Assembly (NCBI GenBank): GCA_017628395.1
Contig: JAGBZD010000119.1
Coordinates: 1 to 64,000 of the forward strand
Direction: 5' to 3'
Source: Paludibacteraceae bacterium
Lineage (GTDB): Bacteria > Bacteroidota > Bacteroidia > Bacteroidales > Paludibacteraceae
DNA length: 64,000 nt
Part shown: positions 1-9,282 of the stretch, piece after piece
Numbering within the stretch: the first letter of the stretch is position 1
How the letters are laid out: the number at the start of each line of letters is the position of its first letter
The notes under the pieces: generated by a model
The model's input: the letters and a program-made list of their open reading frames with translations, nothing else
The model's database searches: none
Told to the model about the DNA's origin: nothing
Made by a program: the position numbers and the translations under genes

Positions 1-37
1 TAAGGCAGATGCTCTAAACCAGCTGAGCTAAACGCCC
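1..37 (-). tRNA. tRNA-Val (UAC), partial at window edge
   Basis: The visible part (acceptor 5' strand, D arm and anticodon 5' stem, read on the minus strand from 37 down to 1) is base-for-base the same as the complete tRNA-Val at 51-128. It is cut inside the anticodon by the start of the window, so the Val identity is inferred from the neighbour. It is the downstream member of a tandem pair with a 13-base spacer and probably shares the transcript that starts near 175. Confidence 0.85.
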
Positions 38-50
38 GAATGGGAATGAA

Positions 51-128
51 TGGTGGGCGTTGACGGATTCGAACCGCCGACCCTCTGCTTGTAAGGCAGA
101 TGCTCTAAACCAGCTGAGCTAAACGCCC
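51..128 (-). tRNA. tRNA-Val (UAC)
   Basis: The minus strand folds into a full cloverleaf: acceptor GGGCGTT pairs with AACGCCC, then TA, a GCTC/GAGC D stem, an anticodon stem TCTGC/GCAGA around loop CTTACAA (anticodon TAC), and a T arm with TTCGAAT. The discriminator A is at 54 and the CCA end is encoded (51-53), unlike the tRNA-Ser in this window. A -33/-7 promoter lies about 55 bases upstream. Confidence 0.97.
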
Positions 129-181
129 ATTCAATGTCTCAGTATTTAACGGAACTCTTGCTTTCCTTACGAAAGCGAGTG

Positions 182-213
182 CAAAGGTACTGCTTTTTTT
201 TGAATTGACCAAA
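182..213 (-). promoter_or_regulatory. Bacteroidetes-type promoter for the tRNA-Val genes
   Basis: On the minus strand TTTG (210-213) is followed by 20 bases and TACCTTTG (182-189). This matches the -33/-7 consensus of the Bacteroidetes primary sigma factor. The spacer ends in an A-run plus GCAG, as in the promoters at 7118, 15671, 15766 and 56486. Transcription would start near 175 and read into the tRNA-Val pair. Confidence 0.85.
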
Positions 214-242
214 TATTTTTGGAAAAAATGCGTTCTTTTTTG

Positions 243-947
243 TTATTTTCTCAGTTTTTGTACATTCCACGCCCAAAAATGGGTGTTTTTTGTACGCGGA
301 ACATACAAATAATAGAAAAGTAATGTCGAAATGAACGCACAAATAATTCCACCAAAAATATCCAATGCGAAATGCTGGCTAAGATAAATTCGTGTGTATG
401 CTCCTATGGTGGCAAGAATAAAACACAAAAAAGCGTACAATCCTTTCGCTTTCATATCTGTATCCATCAGTAGCAGGCTTGCTGTAAAGAAAAGTGCAAA
501 AAAGGTTGCGGTGTGTCCAGATGGAAAGGATAGCCAATAATTCATTCTTACTCCCTCTGCCAAAGGCAGAACAACATCAGGCATATTGTCACCAAACCAT
601 GTGAGAGGGCGTGGCGCGTTAATCCAATGTTTAATGGGTTGAACGATTGCTGTGGTAAGGAGTAGGTTGCCCGCTAAAAAGACAGACCACCCCGCTCGAT
701 AGAATAGCAACAATACAATCGACACATATGGTAGCCAATCTACGAGATTGGAGTAGCGGGGCATCCAAGTATCCAAGAATGCTGTATGCGGTTGACACAA
801 CCATAGGTGCAATGCCCCCTTGGGAGTCACCAGCAAAGCCACACCCAAACCGATCAGCAAGATGGCAGTGGGAATGGCAAACGGGAGGATAGGGTGCAGG
901 GATGTATTATCTTTTTCTGCCGAGGACATCGTAGATTTCTTGACCAT
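243..947 (-). CDS. PAP2-family membrane phosphatase
   Basis: A 234-residue membrane protein of the type 2 phosphatidic acid phosphatase superfamily, which removes phosphate from lipid phosphates or isoprenyl diphosphates at the membrane. The three signature motifs are present: KHWINAPRP (residues 106-114), PSGHT (142-146) and R186-x5-H192-x3-D196. Several hydrophobic helices separate them. The start overlaps the upstream endonuclease gene by 41 bases; a second Met at 929 is an equally possible start. It is the last gene of a five-gene overlapping operon that also encodes phosphatidylserine synthase, so a phospholipid or undecaprenyl-phosphate role is plausible; the substrate cannot be told from sequence. 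Confidence 0.88.
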   Translation of the reverse strand: MVKKSTMSSAEKDNTSLHPILPFAIPTAILLIGLGVALLVTPKGALHLWLCQPHTAFLDTWMPRYSNLVDWLPYVSIVLLLFYRAGWSVFLAGNLLLTTAIVQPIKHWINAPRPLTWFGDNMPDVVLPLAEGVRMNYWLSFPSGHTATFFALFFTASLLLMDTDMKAKGLYAFLCFILATIGAYTRIYLSQHFALDIFGGIICAFISTLLFYYLYVPRTKNTHFWAWNVQKLRK

Positions 948-2646
948 GAATAATCAATAGCTCTCCGTTCTTAAGAACCTTTTTACCAGTAGAGGGTAAG
1001 ATAGGCTGCTGAAAGCCTACTATGTTCTCTTCTTCTACTTGTATGGTGTTGCTGGTGCGTAATCCTAATGGTGTCACTCGATAGTAGATGGGTGAAGTTG
1101 TAGGCGTGTGGGTAACCGTGTAAGAAGTGGAGCGAACTTGAAATGGCGATCCATCAATATGTACTTCTTCACGGAGGTAATCACCGGTATAAAGGAAAGC
1201 TTGTTGGAAAGAGATGCGGTGGTAACCACTGGATTTTGATCCAATCTCTTTTTGAATGAGCGATATGGTGGTTGTTCCTTTGGGAATAGCAAAGGTATAA
1301 AACGCCTCGTTCAATACGAGTGGCTGGGTGTAAAGTACCTCATCGTTATTGCCACGAATGAGAAGGTCGGCAGTCTGGTCGCCTTTATATACACAGCACT
1401 TGACGGTGAGATAAGTGTTGGTGGGAGCAGACCCGAAATTGTCGAAGCGAATAAGGCGTTTCGCTGTAGTAGTGGAAGAGCAAATAGCATAACTACCATC
1501 CATGAGGGTATATGGAGCATCTGTTCCGTCTTCAAGTAGCCAATGGATTTGTTTGTGTCCCTTGATGAGGTCGTTCTTAAATCCTGGCATAGCAACCAGT
1601 GTGTCGTTGTGCCCTGATTCTTGTACTGTAAATACCTCTAATTTGTAGGAGCGTTTTGCTTGGTTTTTCCAATGAGCAACGAATGAGTTAGCTGTCACTT
1701 CCGTAGCAGGATACGCCATAGGGTTAATTTGGTCGGTGGGTATCTTGTACGCATCGGATGTAGTACGAACAAGTTGGCTCAGGTTTACGCTCTCACCTTG
1801 TTTGTTTCCCCAGATGTATTCTACGAGTTCGGGGTATTCAATGAAAGGGTTGCGATTGTGCTGAATAGAGGAAATGGCATCTAAACGACTGATCTCCTTT
1901 TCACTCACTGGATCTATACGATGCCATTGCAGTAGAACTTCTACGAGGTAGGGGGTGAAGGTGAGATAAGAATTGTTGGTAACGAATTGAGAGTAAGTGG
2001 CATCCCATTTCATGTCATGGTAGGCAGTTGCGATATAGAAGTATGCGCGTGCAAAGTCGCCTTTGTACTCATCAATCACGCTGAACGCATAGCCGTTCCA
2101 CTCCTTGTCTTTTCCCATAAAGAAAACACCGTTGTTTACTTTATTGGAGTCGTTGAGAATACCCGGAGGGTAGTTGGACTTGTTGTTGTTGGCTACGCGG
2201 TCGGCTGGATTGAGATGATAGAGGTCAATGTATGCATCGTTTTCATTGCCGCCCCACCATGATTTAGGCAAACTGTGCTCAATATCCATTCCCGCCGCAC
2301 TACCATCGTTGATCGGAAAGTAGCGTTTAGTGGTGGAGTACATGTCCCAAATGGTGCCATCGGACAACTGGTCGCTACTCCGAAAGCCATGCCAAGTACC
2401 ATACGCCTCTAAGTCGCCTTTACGCCAAAGGGTGTCGCCGTTTTGCACTTTGGTGGTGGTATGGTATTCGTTGGTACCATACACATAGCGTTCGCCTCCC
2501 TTGATTATGTGGAAGAGCGCCTCTTTGAGTTGGGCGTCGGTCTTACCTTGAATGGCATCGTAATACCCCGAAGGCATTTGCTCAGCGTTTGAGTAAATGG
2601 CACATATACATGCTATTATGAGCAGGAATGGTTTACTTGTTTTCAT
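907..2646 (-). CDS. Secreted endonuclease I family protein with C-terminal tail
   Basis: A 579-residue exported nuclease. Residues 1-21 form a signal peptide. Residues ~25-280 match the endonuclease I (EndA/NucM-like) fold, with the core around DIEHSLPKSWWGG (catalytic His), DLYHLNPAD and NNNKSNYP. The next ~250 residues look like beta-sandwich or fibronectin-like modules. The final ~30 residues form the tail KKVLKNGELLIIHGQEIYD followed by VLGRKR, which also ends two other secreted proteins here. The start codon overlaps the stop of pssA by 4 bases, indicating translational coupling. Likely role: degradation of extracellular or periplasmic nucleic acid; substrate preference is unknown. Confidence 0.88.
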   Translation of the reverse strand: MKTSKPFLLIIACICAIYSNAEQMPSGYYDAIQGKTDAQLKEALFHIIKGGERYVYGTNEYHTTTKVQNGDTLWRKGDLEAYGTWHGFRSSDQLSDGTIWDMYSTTKRYFPINDGSAAGMDIEHSLPKSWWGGNENDAYIDLYHLNPADRVANNNKSNYPPGILNDSNKVNNGVFFMGKDKEWNGYAFSVIDEYKGDFARAYFYIATAYHDMKWDATYSQFVTNNSYLTFTPYLVEVLLQWHRIDPVSEKEISRLDAISSIQHNRNPFIEYPELVEYIWGNKQGESVNLSQLVRTTSDAYKIPTDQINPMAYPATEVTANSFVAHWKNQAKRSYKLEVFTVQESGHNDTLVAMPGFKNDLIKGHKQIHWLLEDGTDAPYTLMDGSYAICSSTTTAKRLIRFDNFGSAPTNTYLTVKCCVYKGDQTADLLIRGNNDEVLYTQPLVLNEAFYTFAIPKGTTTISLIQKEIGSKSSGYHRISFQQAFLYTGDYLREEVHIDGSPFQVRSTSYTVTHTPTTSPIYYRVTPLGLRTSNTIQVEEENIVGFQQPILPSTGKKVLKNGELLIIHGQEIYDVLGRKR

Positions 2647-3344
2647 TTATGAAGGAGCGTTTGGATGATAAAGTTATAATTGATATACCACAATATGCAC
2701 AATGCACCCGCAACTACTGCTTTCTTGGGGTCTTGGCAGATGACAGCCCAAGCGATGCTACCCGCAATCAGCACGATGCAGCCCACTATAAATATAATGA
2801 TGCGTGTGCGATGCTTGCCCACAGATTTGAAACTGAAAAATGGTATCTCACAGACCAACAAATAGCAGCAAAGCAGGCTCAGTCCTACCATGATCCATGC
2901 AAAGGTGGGGGTGGTCTGTGTGTGGGGATATGCCGCAACGGAAGCCCATAAAATGGCGTTTGGCGGTGTCGCTAAGCCAATAAACGATGTCGTCTGGCGT
3001 TCGTCGATGTTGAATTTTGCCAAACGGAGGGCAGAAAAGGCTGCCATGAGCAGAGCAATAAGACTCCACCAACCTATGATGGGCTTTAGAAAGCACATCA
3101 ATGCCATCGAGGGTGCAAGACCAAAAGTAATGTCGTCCGCCAACGAGTCGAGTTGTACTCCCAATGGCGAAGGTACTTTCAACCAACGAGCAGAAGCTCC
3201 ATCGAAGAAATCGAATAGACCACCTGCCAAAATAAGAACAAACGCCCAAAGGAACTCCTCTTGCGTCGCCATGAAAACAGCCGCTGACCCGCACAAAAGA
3301 TTTGCACAGGTCAGGCTGTTAGGTATGATACGCTTAATTTGCAT
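2643..3344 (-). CDS. pssA: CDP-diacylglycerol--serine O-phosphatidyltransferase
   Basis: A 233-residue integral membrane enzyme that makes phosphatidylserine from CDP-diacylglycerol and serine, the precursor of phosphatidylethanolamine. The CDP-alcohol phosphatidyltransferase motif runs from D45 (FDFFDGASAR) through G62 to D66 and D70 (LDSLAD), with hydrophobic helices around it. I start at the ATG at 3342-3344, because MQIKRIIPNSLT is the usual beginning of the family; the open frame extends 28 residues further without homology. It sits 11 bases after the permease gene and overlaps the endonuclease start by 4 bases. Confidence 0.93.
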   Translation of the reverse strand: MQIKRIIPNSLTCANLLCGSAAVFMATQEEFLWAFVLILAGGLFDFFDGASARWLKVPSPLGVQLDSLADDITFGLAPSMALMCFLKPIIGWWSLIALLMAAFSALRLAKFNIDERQTTSFIGLATPPNAILWASVAAYPHTQTTPTFAWIMVGLSLLCCYLLVCEIPFFSFKSVGKHRTRIIIFIVGCIVLIAGSIAWAVICQDPKKAVVAGALCILWYINYNFIIQTLLHK

Positions 3345-3355
3345 TATGTATAGAA

Positions 3356-4693
3356 TTATTTTTTGCCGTAAGTAGGATCCACTTTGTGATATGCAAAGAA
3401 TGTTACTACAATCGTAGCAACGCAGCATGCGATTACCATCCAGAAGAAGTCTTTGTAACCCAATGCCTCTTGAATGTATCCTGCAAATAGACCAGGAATC
3501 ATCATACTCAGTCCCATGAAGGCTGTGCAGAATGAATAGTGTGCGGTCTTGTACTCGCCTTCAGATACATAGATCATATACAGCATATACGCGGTGAAAC
3601 CAAAGCCGTAGCCAAATTGCTCAATTGCGATGGCAGTGGTGATAGCTACGATGTTTTCTGGTTGGAAGACACCCAGATATACGAAGCTCAAGCATGGCAG
3701 CGTCATAAATGCAGCCATAATCCACATGGACTTGCGCAATCCTACTTTGGATGCGTACATACCGCCCAAGATACCACCGATGGTGAGGAAGATAATACCA
3801 ATTGTTCCGTATGCCAAACCTACTTGGTCGGTGGTCATAGCCAGACCGCCTAAGTCGCGATTAGCCACGAGGAACGGATTGATCATCTTAATCAAGAATG
3901 CCTCAGGCAAACGATACAGCAGCATAAAGATGATAGCCAACCATACGCCTGGTTTTTGGAAGAATGTAGCAAAGGTGCGTGCAAATTCGTAAAGGATGGA
4001 TTTTGCCTTCTCTGTTGAATTCTCTTTTTCAGATTCTGCTTGGCGTTCTGTGTCTGCTGCTGGTTTGGGCAAGAAGAACACATGCCACAGGGTGATGACA
4101 GCCAGAAGCACGGATGTGATGAGCAGGGTGACTTGCCATGCCAGAGGAATATCACCGGTGCTTGCCTCCAAACGACCTGCAATGTACAATACGGCACCTT
4201 GACCGAAGATGGTAGCAATGCGGTAGAATGTAGAACGAATACCTACGAACAATGCTTGGTCGTTTTGTGAAAGTCCGAGCATGTAGAATCCATCAGCTGC
4301 AATATCGTGTGTGGCTGAAGCAAAGGCGGTAATCCAGAAAATGATCAGCATAGCAGTAAACATACTCATAGGTGTTTGTTGTGCAGCAATCATAGCTGCG
4401 TCTGGATGAGGAATGCTGATAGTGAGACCAATGAATGCTGCTGTTAAGAGTACTTGCATGGCAATTGTCCACCAGCGTTTGGTCTTGATTAAGTCCACAA
4501 ATGGACTCCAGAATGGTTTAATAACCCATGGCAAGTACAATAGCGATGTGAATAATGCCATTTGACCATTAGGTACACCCATCTTGGTGAACATCATGGT
4601 GGATACTTGGTTTACCAATACATAGGGAATACCTTCCAAGAAATACAAGGTAGGTACCCAGAACCAAGGATTAATGCTTTTCAGTGATTTCAT
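3356..4693 (-). CDS. AmpG-like MFS permease
   Basis: A 445-residue major facilitator superfamily protein with about 12 hydrophobic segments and a charged central loop (around residues 210-230). The opening NPWFWVPTLYFLEGIPYVLV and the later segment with HDIAADGFYML are typical of the AmpG-like branch, whose best-known members import anhydromuropeptides for cell wall recycling. The start overlaps the upstream phosphodiester glycosidase by 23 bases, and NamZ, an exo-muramidase, is encoded 8 kb away, which supports a wall-sugar substrate. The actual substrate is inferred. Confidence 0.82.
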   Translation of the reverse strand: MKSLKSINPWFWVPTLYFLEGIPYVLVNQVSTMMFTKMGVPNGQMALFTSLLYLPWVIKPFWSPFVDLIKTKRWWTIAMQVLLTAAFIGLTISIPHPDAAMIAAQQTPMSMFTAMLIIFWITAFASATHDIAADGFYMLGLSQNDQALFVGIRSTFYRIATIFGQGAVLYIAGRLEASTGDIPLAWQVTLLITSVLLAVITLWHVFFLPKPAADTERQAESEKENSTEKAKSILYEFARTFATFFQKPGVWLAIIFMLLYRLPEAFLIKMINPFLVANRDLGGLAMTTDQVGLAYGTIGIIFLTIGGILGGMYASKVGLRKSMWIMAAFMTLPCLSFVYLGVFQPENIVAITTAIAIEQFGYGFGFTAYMLYMIYVSEGEYKTAHYSFCTAFMGLSMMIPGLFAGYIQEALGYKDFFWMVIACCVATIVVTFFAYHKVDPTYGKK

Positions 4694-7097
4694 GACCTAA
4701 AATGTTGTAAGTTTTATTGTTTTTAATAATGATTAATTGTCCGTTACGCAGCATTTTTTGTGCATTGCTTGCTGGTGCTTGTAGTGAGGTAGGGCATTCT
4801 AAATCGGTAGTGACTTGCTTGCCGTAGTGTAAATAGATGCCCTCAAAAGGAATGTTGTATTCTTTCTTATCTGCTTTCTTGTTCATGCTGAAAGCGATGT
4901 TTTTGAGCTTGATAGGATAGATGGAAATATCATCGCTTACTTCAAACAAACTATCAAGATTGATCGTGATACTTAATGGTTGGTCTGGCGTAATATCTAT
5001 GCATGCATAATTACCATTCGTTCCGTTGTTGGCTGTGAAACCCATGTCTATACGCTCAATAAGATTACCTTGAGGTGTCAACTTGAGTTCTAATTGTTTG
5101 GGAGTTGAGTAAAGTAGCGTATCGGCTACGACAGATAGTTGTGCTACACGCCCACCATTGAAATTCATGTACAGACAAGCATTGCCGTTGTCATCTGTTG
5201 TGAAATCGCTATTCCACGATGCAACTGAGGCATTTAGTGTCCAACGCTCATCTATATTAATCATGTCTTCCCAAAGCAATACATCTTTCTCTATCAGTTC
5301 TACTTGAACTGTGAGCGTCATGGTGGTTTCGCCCAATTGACCATGTACTGTGGTAACTCCATTTCTCAGAGCGTGCAGCACACCTTGGTCGTCAATATCG
5401 CAGATACTATTGTCTTCAATCGTCCATTCTACTGCAGAGGGGAGTATCTTGAATTGCTTATTATCTACTACACCATTAATTTCAATTTCGTAAGGTGTCT
5501 TGTTGGAAATCAACACATTGTTCAAACGCAGTGCAGGATTGCCTTCATCTACAATAATGATTTCTATGGGGAGTGATGCATTACCATATGTGGCAGTTAA
5601 GGTGCCACTTCCGAGACAAACAAAATATCCGTCTTCGGTGATATATCCCGTTTCAGGATTACAAGATAGTACTACATCGGGTAATTTTTTGTCAACCAAC
5701 ATTCCATACTGGTTGTAGCCAAGGAAATCGGGTTTGATAGCAGCATACTTAGGCAAGCGCATGAAGGTTGAAGTAGTACGCATTTCGGTAACTATGTTGT
5801 CATCGGGCGCCGTTGAAAACAAGAATATGCTATTACCCACGGCGCGAGGAAGTCCTTCGGTAGTCGGATTGATGATTTTTCCACCCAAGTTGAATTGCGC
5901 GCTACCGCCTCCATCGGCGCCTGTAGCTTCCCATGCTCCGAAATGGCGAAGGATTGATGCCATCTCATGGGTGTACATACCCGGTTTCTCCATCACCAAC
6001 ATCCATAGGGTATTGTGGTCTTTGCTCACACCAAAACCTGTACGAGGATAGTTCTTGTTGTTGTAATCTTCATTCCAATTGCGGTTGGTGAGTCTACCTT
6101 CGCGTAATACATAGCAGTTGCCTGCGCTGAGTTGCTTGATGTTTGGACGCTCGCCAGAGAGGGATTCGTACATACCGATAATGAATTGCACTCGATCGCC
6201 TACTTTGGCGGTTTCAAGGAAGGTCTTGCCAGTACCGCGTCCGCGGAAAACGGCATAACCATCTTCTATTTTTGTTCCACCCGTGGTGTTGATGCTTACT
6301 ACTTCTGCAAATAGATGTTGATTGATAGCCCAATCTTGTTCCAACTTAACAACGAGTTCAATCATTGGCAAATTGGTACCCAAGCGTTTGTCAATGTCCT
6401 CTTTGGTCAAAGTCTTTTTTGTTCCCATGTCCGAATTGAACATAACGACTTCATTGTCTCCGGGATTGCTGCGGTTTCGGTTGGTTTCGCTGATAGGCAT
6501 GGCTTGATCGCCAATCGCCAAATGCGCATCCCAAGAGAATTGGTCGATGTGTGCCCGCTTGTCGGCATCAATCATTAGGTATCCAATGTCTTGCGTACGC
6601 CCCAACACAGGATCTGGATTACCATGACCGATATTCCAGTTGGTGATGTTGGCTCCAATCTTTCCATTGCGTACTTGTCCTGTACAAGCTACGCCAGTCA
6701 AACCATTATATTGACCTTCGTCTTGAGAAGATACTATCCAGAAATTGCAGTTAACCGAACCGATAGAACGGTGCATGGGTGCATCCAAACGCACATGTGC
6801 ATCTGCCATACGCTCGGTGTTGCCGATGGTAGTGCTGTGGCTTTCTTCTACGGTATTGTAAGGGTTGGTCAAATCCACTTCGTATAGGTAGCAATGGCGA
6901 ATATCATTCGCTTTATTCGTAGTGATGTCAAAGCGTGTGTAAATGATACCCGGTCCAACTTGATAACTCTCTAATGTGTCAATAGCGTATTGATAGTTGA
7001 TGGTGCTGTCCAAGTTTGTTTGGATATTGATTGTGCCATGTTGTGCTGCCATGGCTACACTCATCAAAATAGCGAAGAAAAGCGCGAAATGTTTCAT
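4671..7097 (-). CDS. Phosphodiester glycosidase (NAGPA-domain) protein, secreted
   Basis: An 808-residue exported protein. Signal peptide at residues 1-18. The NAGPA-type phosphodiester glycosidase domain spans roughly residues 70-460, with the hallmarks NYPRTGFGVSKD, ASILRHFGA and GADGGGSAQFNLGG. Members remove alpha-N-acetylglucosamine from phosphodiester linkages in animals; bacterial substrates are mostly unknown. Beta-rich modules follow, and the C-terminus carries the tail KMLRNGQLIIIKNNKTYNIL. The start at 7097 places the ATG 14-15 bases after the predicted transcription start; the longer frame would read through the promoter. It is the first gene of a five-gene operon. Confidence 0.85.
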   Translation of the reverse strand: MKHFALFFAILMSVAMAAQHGTINIQTNLDSTINYQYAIDTLESYQVGPGIIYTRFDITTNKANDIRHCYLYEVDLTNPYNTVEESHSTTIGNTERMADAHVRLDAPMHRSIGSVNCNFWIVSSQDEGQYNGLTGVACTGQVRNGKIGANITNWNIGHGNPDPVLGRTQDIGYLMIDADKRAHIDQFSWDAHLAIGDQAMPISETNRNRSNPGDNEVVMFNSDMGTKKTLTKEDIDKRLGTNLPMIELVVKLEQDWAINQHLFAEVVSINTTGGTKIEDGYAVFRGRGTGKTFLETAKVGDRVQFIIGMYESLSGERPNIKQLSAGNCYVLREGRLTNRNWNEDYNNKNYPRTGFGVSKDHNTLWMLVMEKPGMYTHEMASILRHFGAWEATGADGGGSAQFNLGGKIINPTTEGLPRAVGNSIFLFSTAPDDNIVTEMRTTSTFMRLPKYAAIKPDFLGYNQYGMLVDKKLPDVVLSCNPETGYITEDGYFVCLGSGTLTATYGNASLPIEIIIVDEGNPALRLNNVLISNKTPYEIEINGVVDNKQFKILPSAVEWTIEDNSICDIDDQGVLHALRNGVTTVHGQLGETTMTLTVQVELIEKDVLLWEDMINIDERWTLNASVASWNSDFTTDDNGNACLYMNFNGGRVAQLSVVADTLLYSTPKQLELKLTPQGNLIERIDMGFTANNGTNGNYACIDITPDQPLSITINLDSLFEVSDDISIYPIKLKNIAFSMNKKADKKEYNIPFEGIYLHYGKQVTTDLECPTSLQAPASNAQKMLRNGQLIIIKNNKTYNILGHEITEKH

Positions 7098-7117
7098 ACG
7101 AATTAAAATTAAGCGTA

Positions 7118-7149
7118 CAAAGGTACTGCTTTTTTTTGAATTATACAAA
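7118..7149 (-). promoter_or_regulatory. Promoter of the phosphodiester glycosidase operon
   Basis: On the minus strand TTTG (7146-7149), 20 bases, then TACCTTTG (7118-7125). The spacer ends in eight A and GCAG. It sits directly behind the ppiD-like gene terminator, so the two transcription units are cleanly separated. Confidence 0.88.
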
Positions 7150-7156
7150 TTTTGTA

Positions 7157-7190
7157 TAAAAAAAGTACCGAACCTCTTTGGCTCGGTACT
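7157..7190 (-). terminator. Rho-independent terminator after the PpiD-like gene
   Basis: On the minus strand AGTACCGAGCC pairs with GGTTCGGTACT (11 pairs with one G-T), loop AAAGA, followed by a run of seven T. It lies about 30 bases after the stop codon at 7219. Confidence 0.9.
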
Positions 7191-7218
7191 CTCATGTATG
7201 GATTATTTCAATATCTTC

Positions 7219-9225
7219 TTATTGGAAGCGTGCGCGATTGTCTTCTACTTTAGCTTCTTGCTCTACCAATGCTATCGCTTGGTATGCAGAGTAGGAGTTG
7301 CGCATGTTCAATTGTTGTATCTCTGTATCAGTATTGAGTTCGCCTTCTGCTGTTTTCTTATCGCCTACATGCAACATATATACACCGCTATTGCCTTTTA
7401 CAGGTGCAGAAGTGGTGTTGTTCTCCAATGCCAATGCAGCACCAATCACAGCTGGCTCAACGCCTGATGTTCCAAAGCGAGATGATGCCAAAGAAACACC
7501 TGTTGCGTTCTTGATTTCGGTGTCGAACAACTTAGCAGCTTCTTCCAATGTGTTTACACCGTTGAGTTGATTGATGATGTATTCCGCTTTCTTGTCAGTC
7601 ATAGCTTGCATGTGCAACTCGCCGCGAACCTCTTCCAAGGTACGGTATTCGCCGTCATTCACTTCAGTCAGTACGGCAACAATGAATTGGTCGCCACATT
7701 CGAATACATCGCTGACTTTACCTTTGGTAGCTTCATAAGCCCAGCGAACGATAGGACGGCTGTTTTTCAAATCGCCTACTTTGTCTGCATTGACATCCAA
7801 TCCGTATGCTGGAGTGAGAGACAAACCTTGCTCAACAGCAGATTGACGCAAGAGTTCTTCTGTGCCGTTGTTTACGATAAACTGCTTCGCTTCGTTGTAC
7901 AATGCACCATAAGTTTTGCTGCTTGGTGTTACTTTGCGGCTCAAAATAGCCAACTTAACTTTTGGAGTAGGTTTGCTCTTATCTGCAATCTTGAAGGTTT
8001 GCTCGCCCATACCTGTTGATACGGTAAATTGAGTTCCTACTCTGCCAGCAAAAGCAGGCTCGGCAATATTCTTTTGCAAATCTGTTGCTTGATACCAACC
8101 TAATTCCACATCTTCTGCACCTTCGCCATTAGCTATAAGCGTCAGTTTTACAGAGTCTGACTTGGTGTAACCACAATCCATGATGCGAGCCATAGCATAG
8201 GTACCATCGGCAAATGTCAATTCGGTGTATTGACCTTTCTTAGCGCCCTTGCCGAAAGCAAACTCTTTATATTCAGCAGGAATGGTGCTCTCAGAGTAGT
8301 CGCGACCATCGTATAAAATATCCGAATTGCTGTTCACAATAGCCGCTACATCCTCTTTGGTTTGGAAATCGCTCTCAATGCTTTTCAAGAGTTTCTCTAC
8401 TTCAGCATAGTCTTGCTCGGATGGAACGATAGGGAAACTTACATATACCAATGAGCGGTTAGGAGTGCGCTTGTATTGCTCTTTTTGTGCATTATAGCGT
8501 TTTTTGATGTCAGCGTCGGTCACTTTTACCAATGAGTCTGCCACTGCGAAATAAGGTTGGGTTACATAGGTTACATCTGCAGTGTTTTGGCGAGCCTCAA
8601 ACGCGTATTTAGCGTCCAATGGGTTGGCAACCAACATTTTGCTCAGCAAGTCTGTGTATTTCTCTTGCAAGTGGGTCAAACGAACGGCATTCTCCCAGTA
8701 CATCCAATAAGTCTTGGCTTGTTGCATGTTGGCTGCTTGTTCTTGTGTCTCTGGTTCTTGCGCTAATGAATTTAAGAAACTGATGAGTGCGGAACGATTG
8801 AAGTTACCAGTCTCGTCGTAGAAAGCGCGGCGTTGGCGAATCAATTGGTGAGGGTTTGCGCCGATGCACAATTCGCTCAACTCTTCTGCGGTTACATCCA
8901 TACCTATCTCAGCGGCTTGCTCGCGGAGGGTGTAGTCCATCAATAGCATTTGCCATACTTGATTACGGATTTGGTTTGACAACTCTTCGTTGATGTCATT
9001 GCTTCCGCTCTCAATCTTGTACACCTCGGTTAATTGATCTTTTGCTGCCTCATACTCAGTATAGTGAACTTTGTGACCAGCTATCACACCCACATTTTCG
9101 CGGCTGCGATTGAAAAAACTACTACCTGAGTTCAAAAAGTCGCCCAAAATGAACGCCAACATAGCTACTCCTACTACAACGAGGAGGATAACGCCATGAT
9201 TTCTAATTCTTTGTAATGTTGTCAT
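7219..9225 (-). CDS. PpiD/SurA-like periplasmic folding protein
   Basis: A 668-residue protein anchored by one N-terminal helix (residues ~12-29, after TLQRIRNHG), as in PpiD. The next ~200 residues form the helical SurA_N/PpiD chaperone domain (VIAGHKVHYTEYEAAKDQL). The middle ~300 residues contain regions resembling degenerate parvulin folds, and the C-terminal part includes VFECGDQFIVAVLTEVND. I do not see a clean parvulin active-site region, so chaperone activity without strong prolyl isomerase activity is possible. It has its own promoter (9283-9314) and a strong terminator, suggesting a monocistronic gene. Confidence 0.85.
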   Translation of the reverse strand: MTTLQRIRNHGVILLVVVGVAMLAFILGDFLNSGSSFFNRSRENVGVIAGHKVHYTEYEAAKDQLTEVYKIESGSNDINEELSNQIRNQVWQMLLMDYTLREQAAEIGMDVTAEELSELCIGANPHQLIRQRRAFYDETGNFNRSALISFLNSLAQEPETQEQAANMQQAKTYWMYWENAVRLTHLQEKYTDLLSKMLVANPLDAKYAFEARQNTADVTYVTQPYFAVADSLVKVTDADIKKRYNAQKEQYKRTPNRSLVYVSFPIVPSEQDYAEVEKLLKSIESDFQTKEDVAAIVNSNSDILYDGRDYSESTIPAEYKEFAFGKGAKKGQYTELTFADGTYAMARIMDCGYTKSDSVKLTLIANGEGAEDVELGWYQATDLQKNIAEPAFAGRVGTQFTVSTGMGEQTFKIADKSKPTPKVKLAILSRKVTPSSKTYGALYNEAKQFIVNNGTEELLRQSAVEQGLSLTPAYGLDVNADKVGDLKNSRPIVRWAYEATKGKVSDVFECGDQFIVAVLTEVNDGEYRTLEEVRGELHMQAMTDKKAEYIINQLNGVNTLEEAAKLFDTEIKNATGVSLASSRFGTSGVEPAVIGAALALENNTTSAPVKGNSGVYMLHVGDKKTAEGELNTDTEIQQLNMRNSYSAYQAIALVEQEAKVEDNRARFQ

Positions 9226-9282
9226 AATATTTTTTTGTTATTTATTTCGTTTGTCTTGTGCATTTTGCACCAAAATGACCCG

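Noticed and set aside
139..342. 67-residue minus-strand frame near the tRNA-Val genes
   Set aside because: It reads through the promoter (KKKQYLC is the translated -7 region) and overlaps the end of the PAP2 gene.
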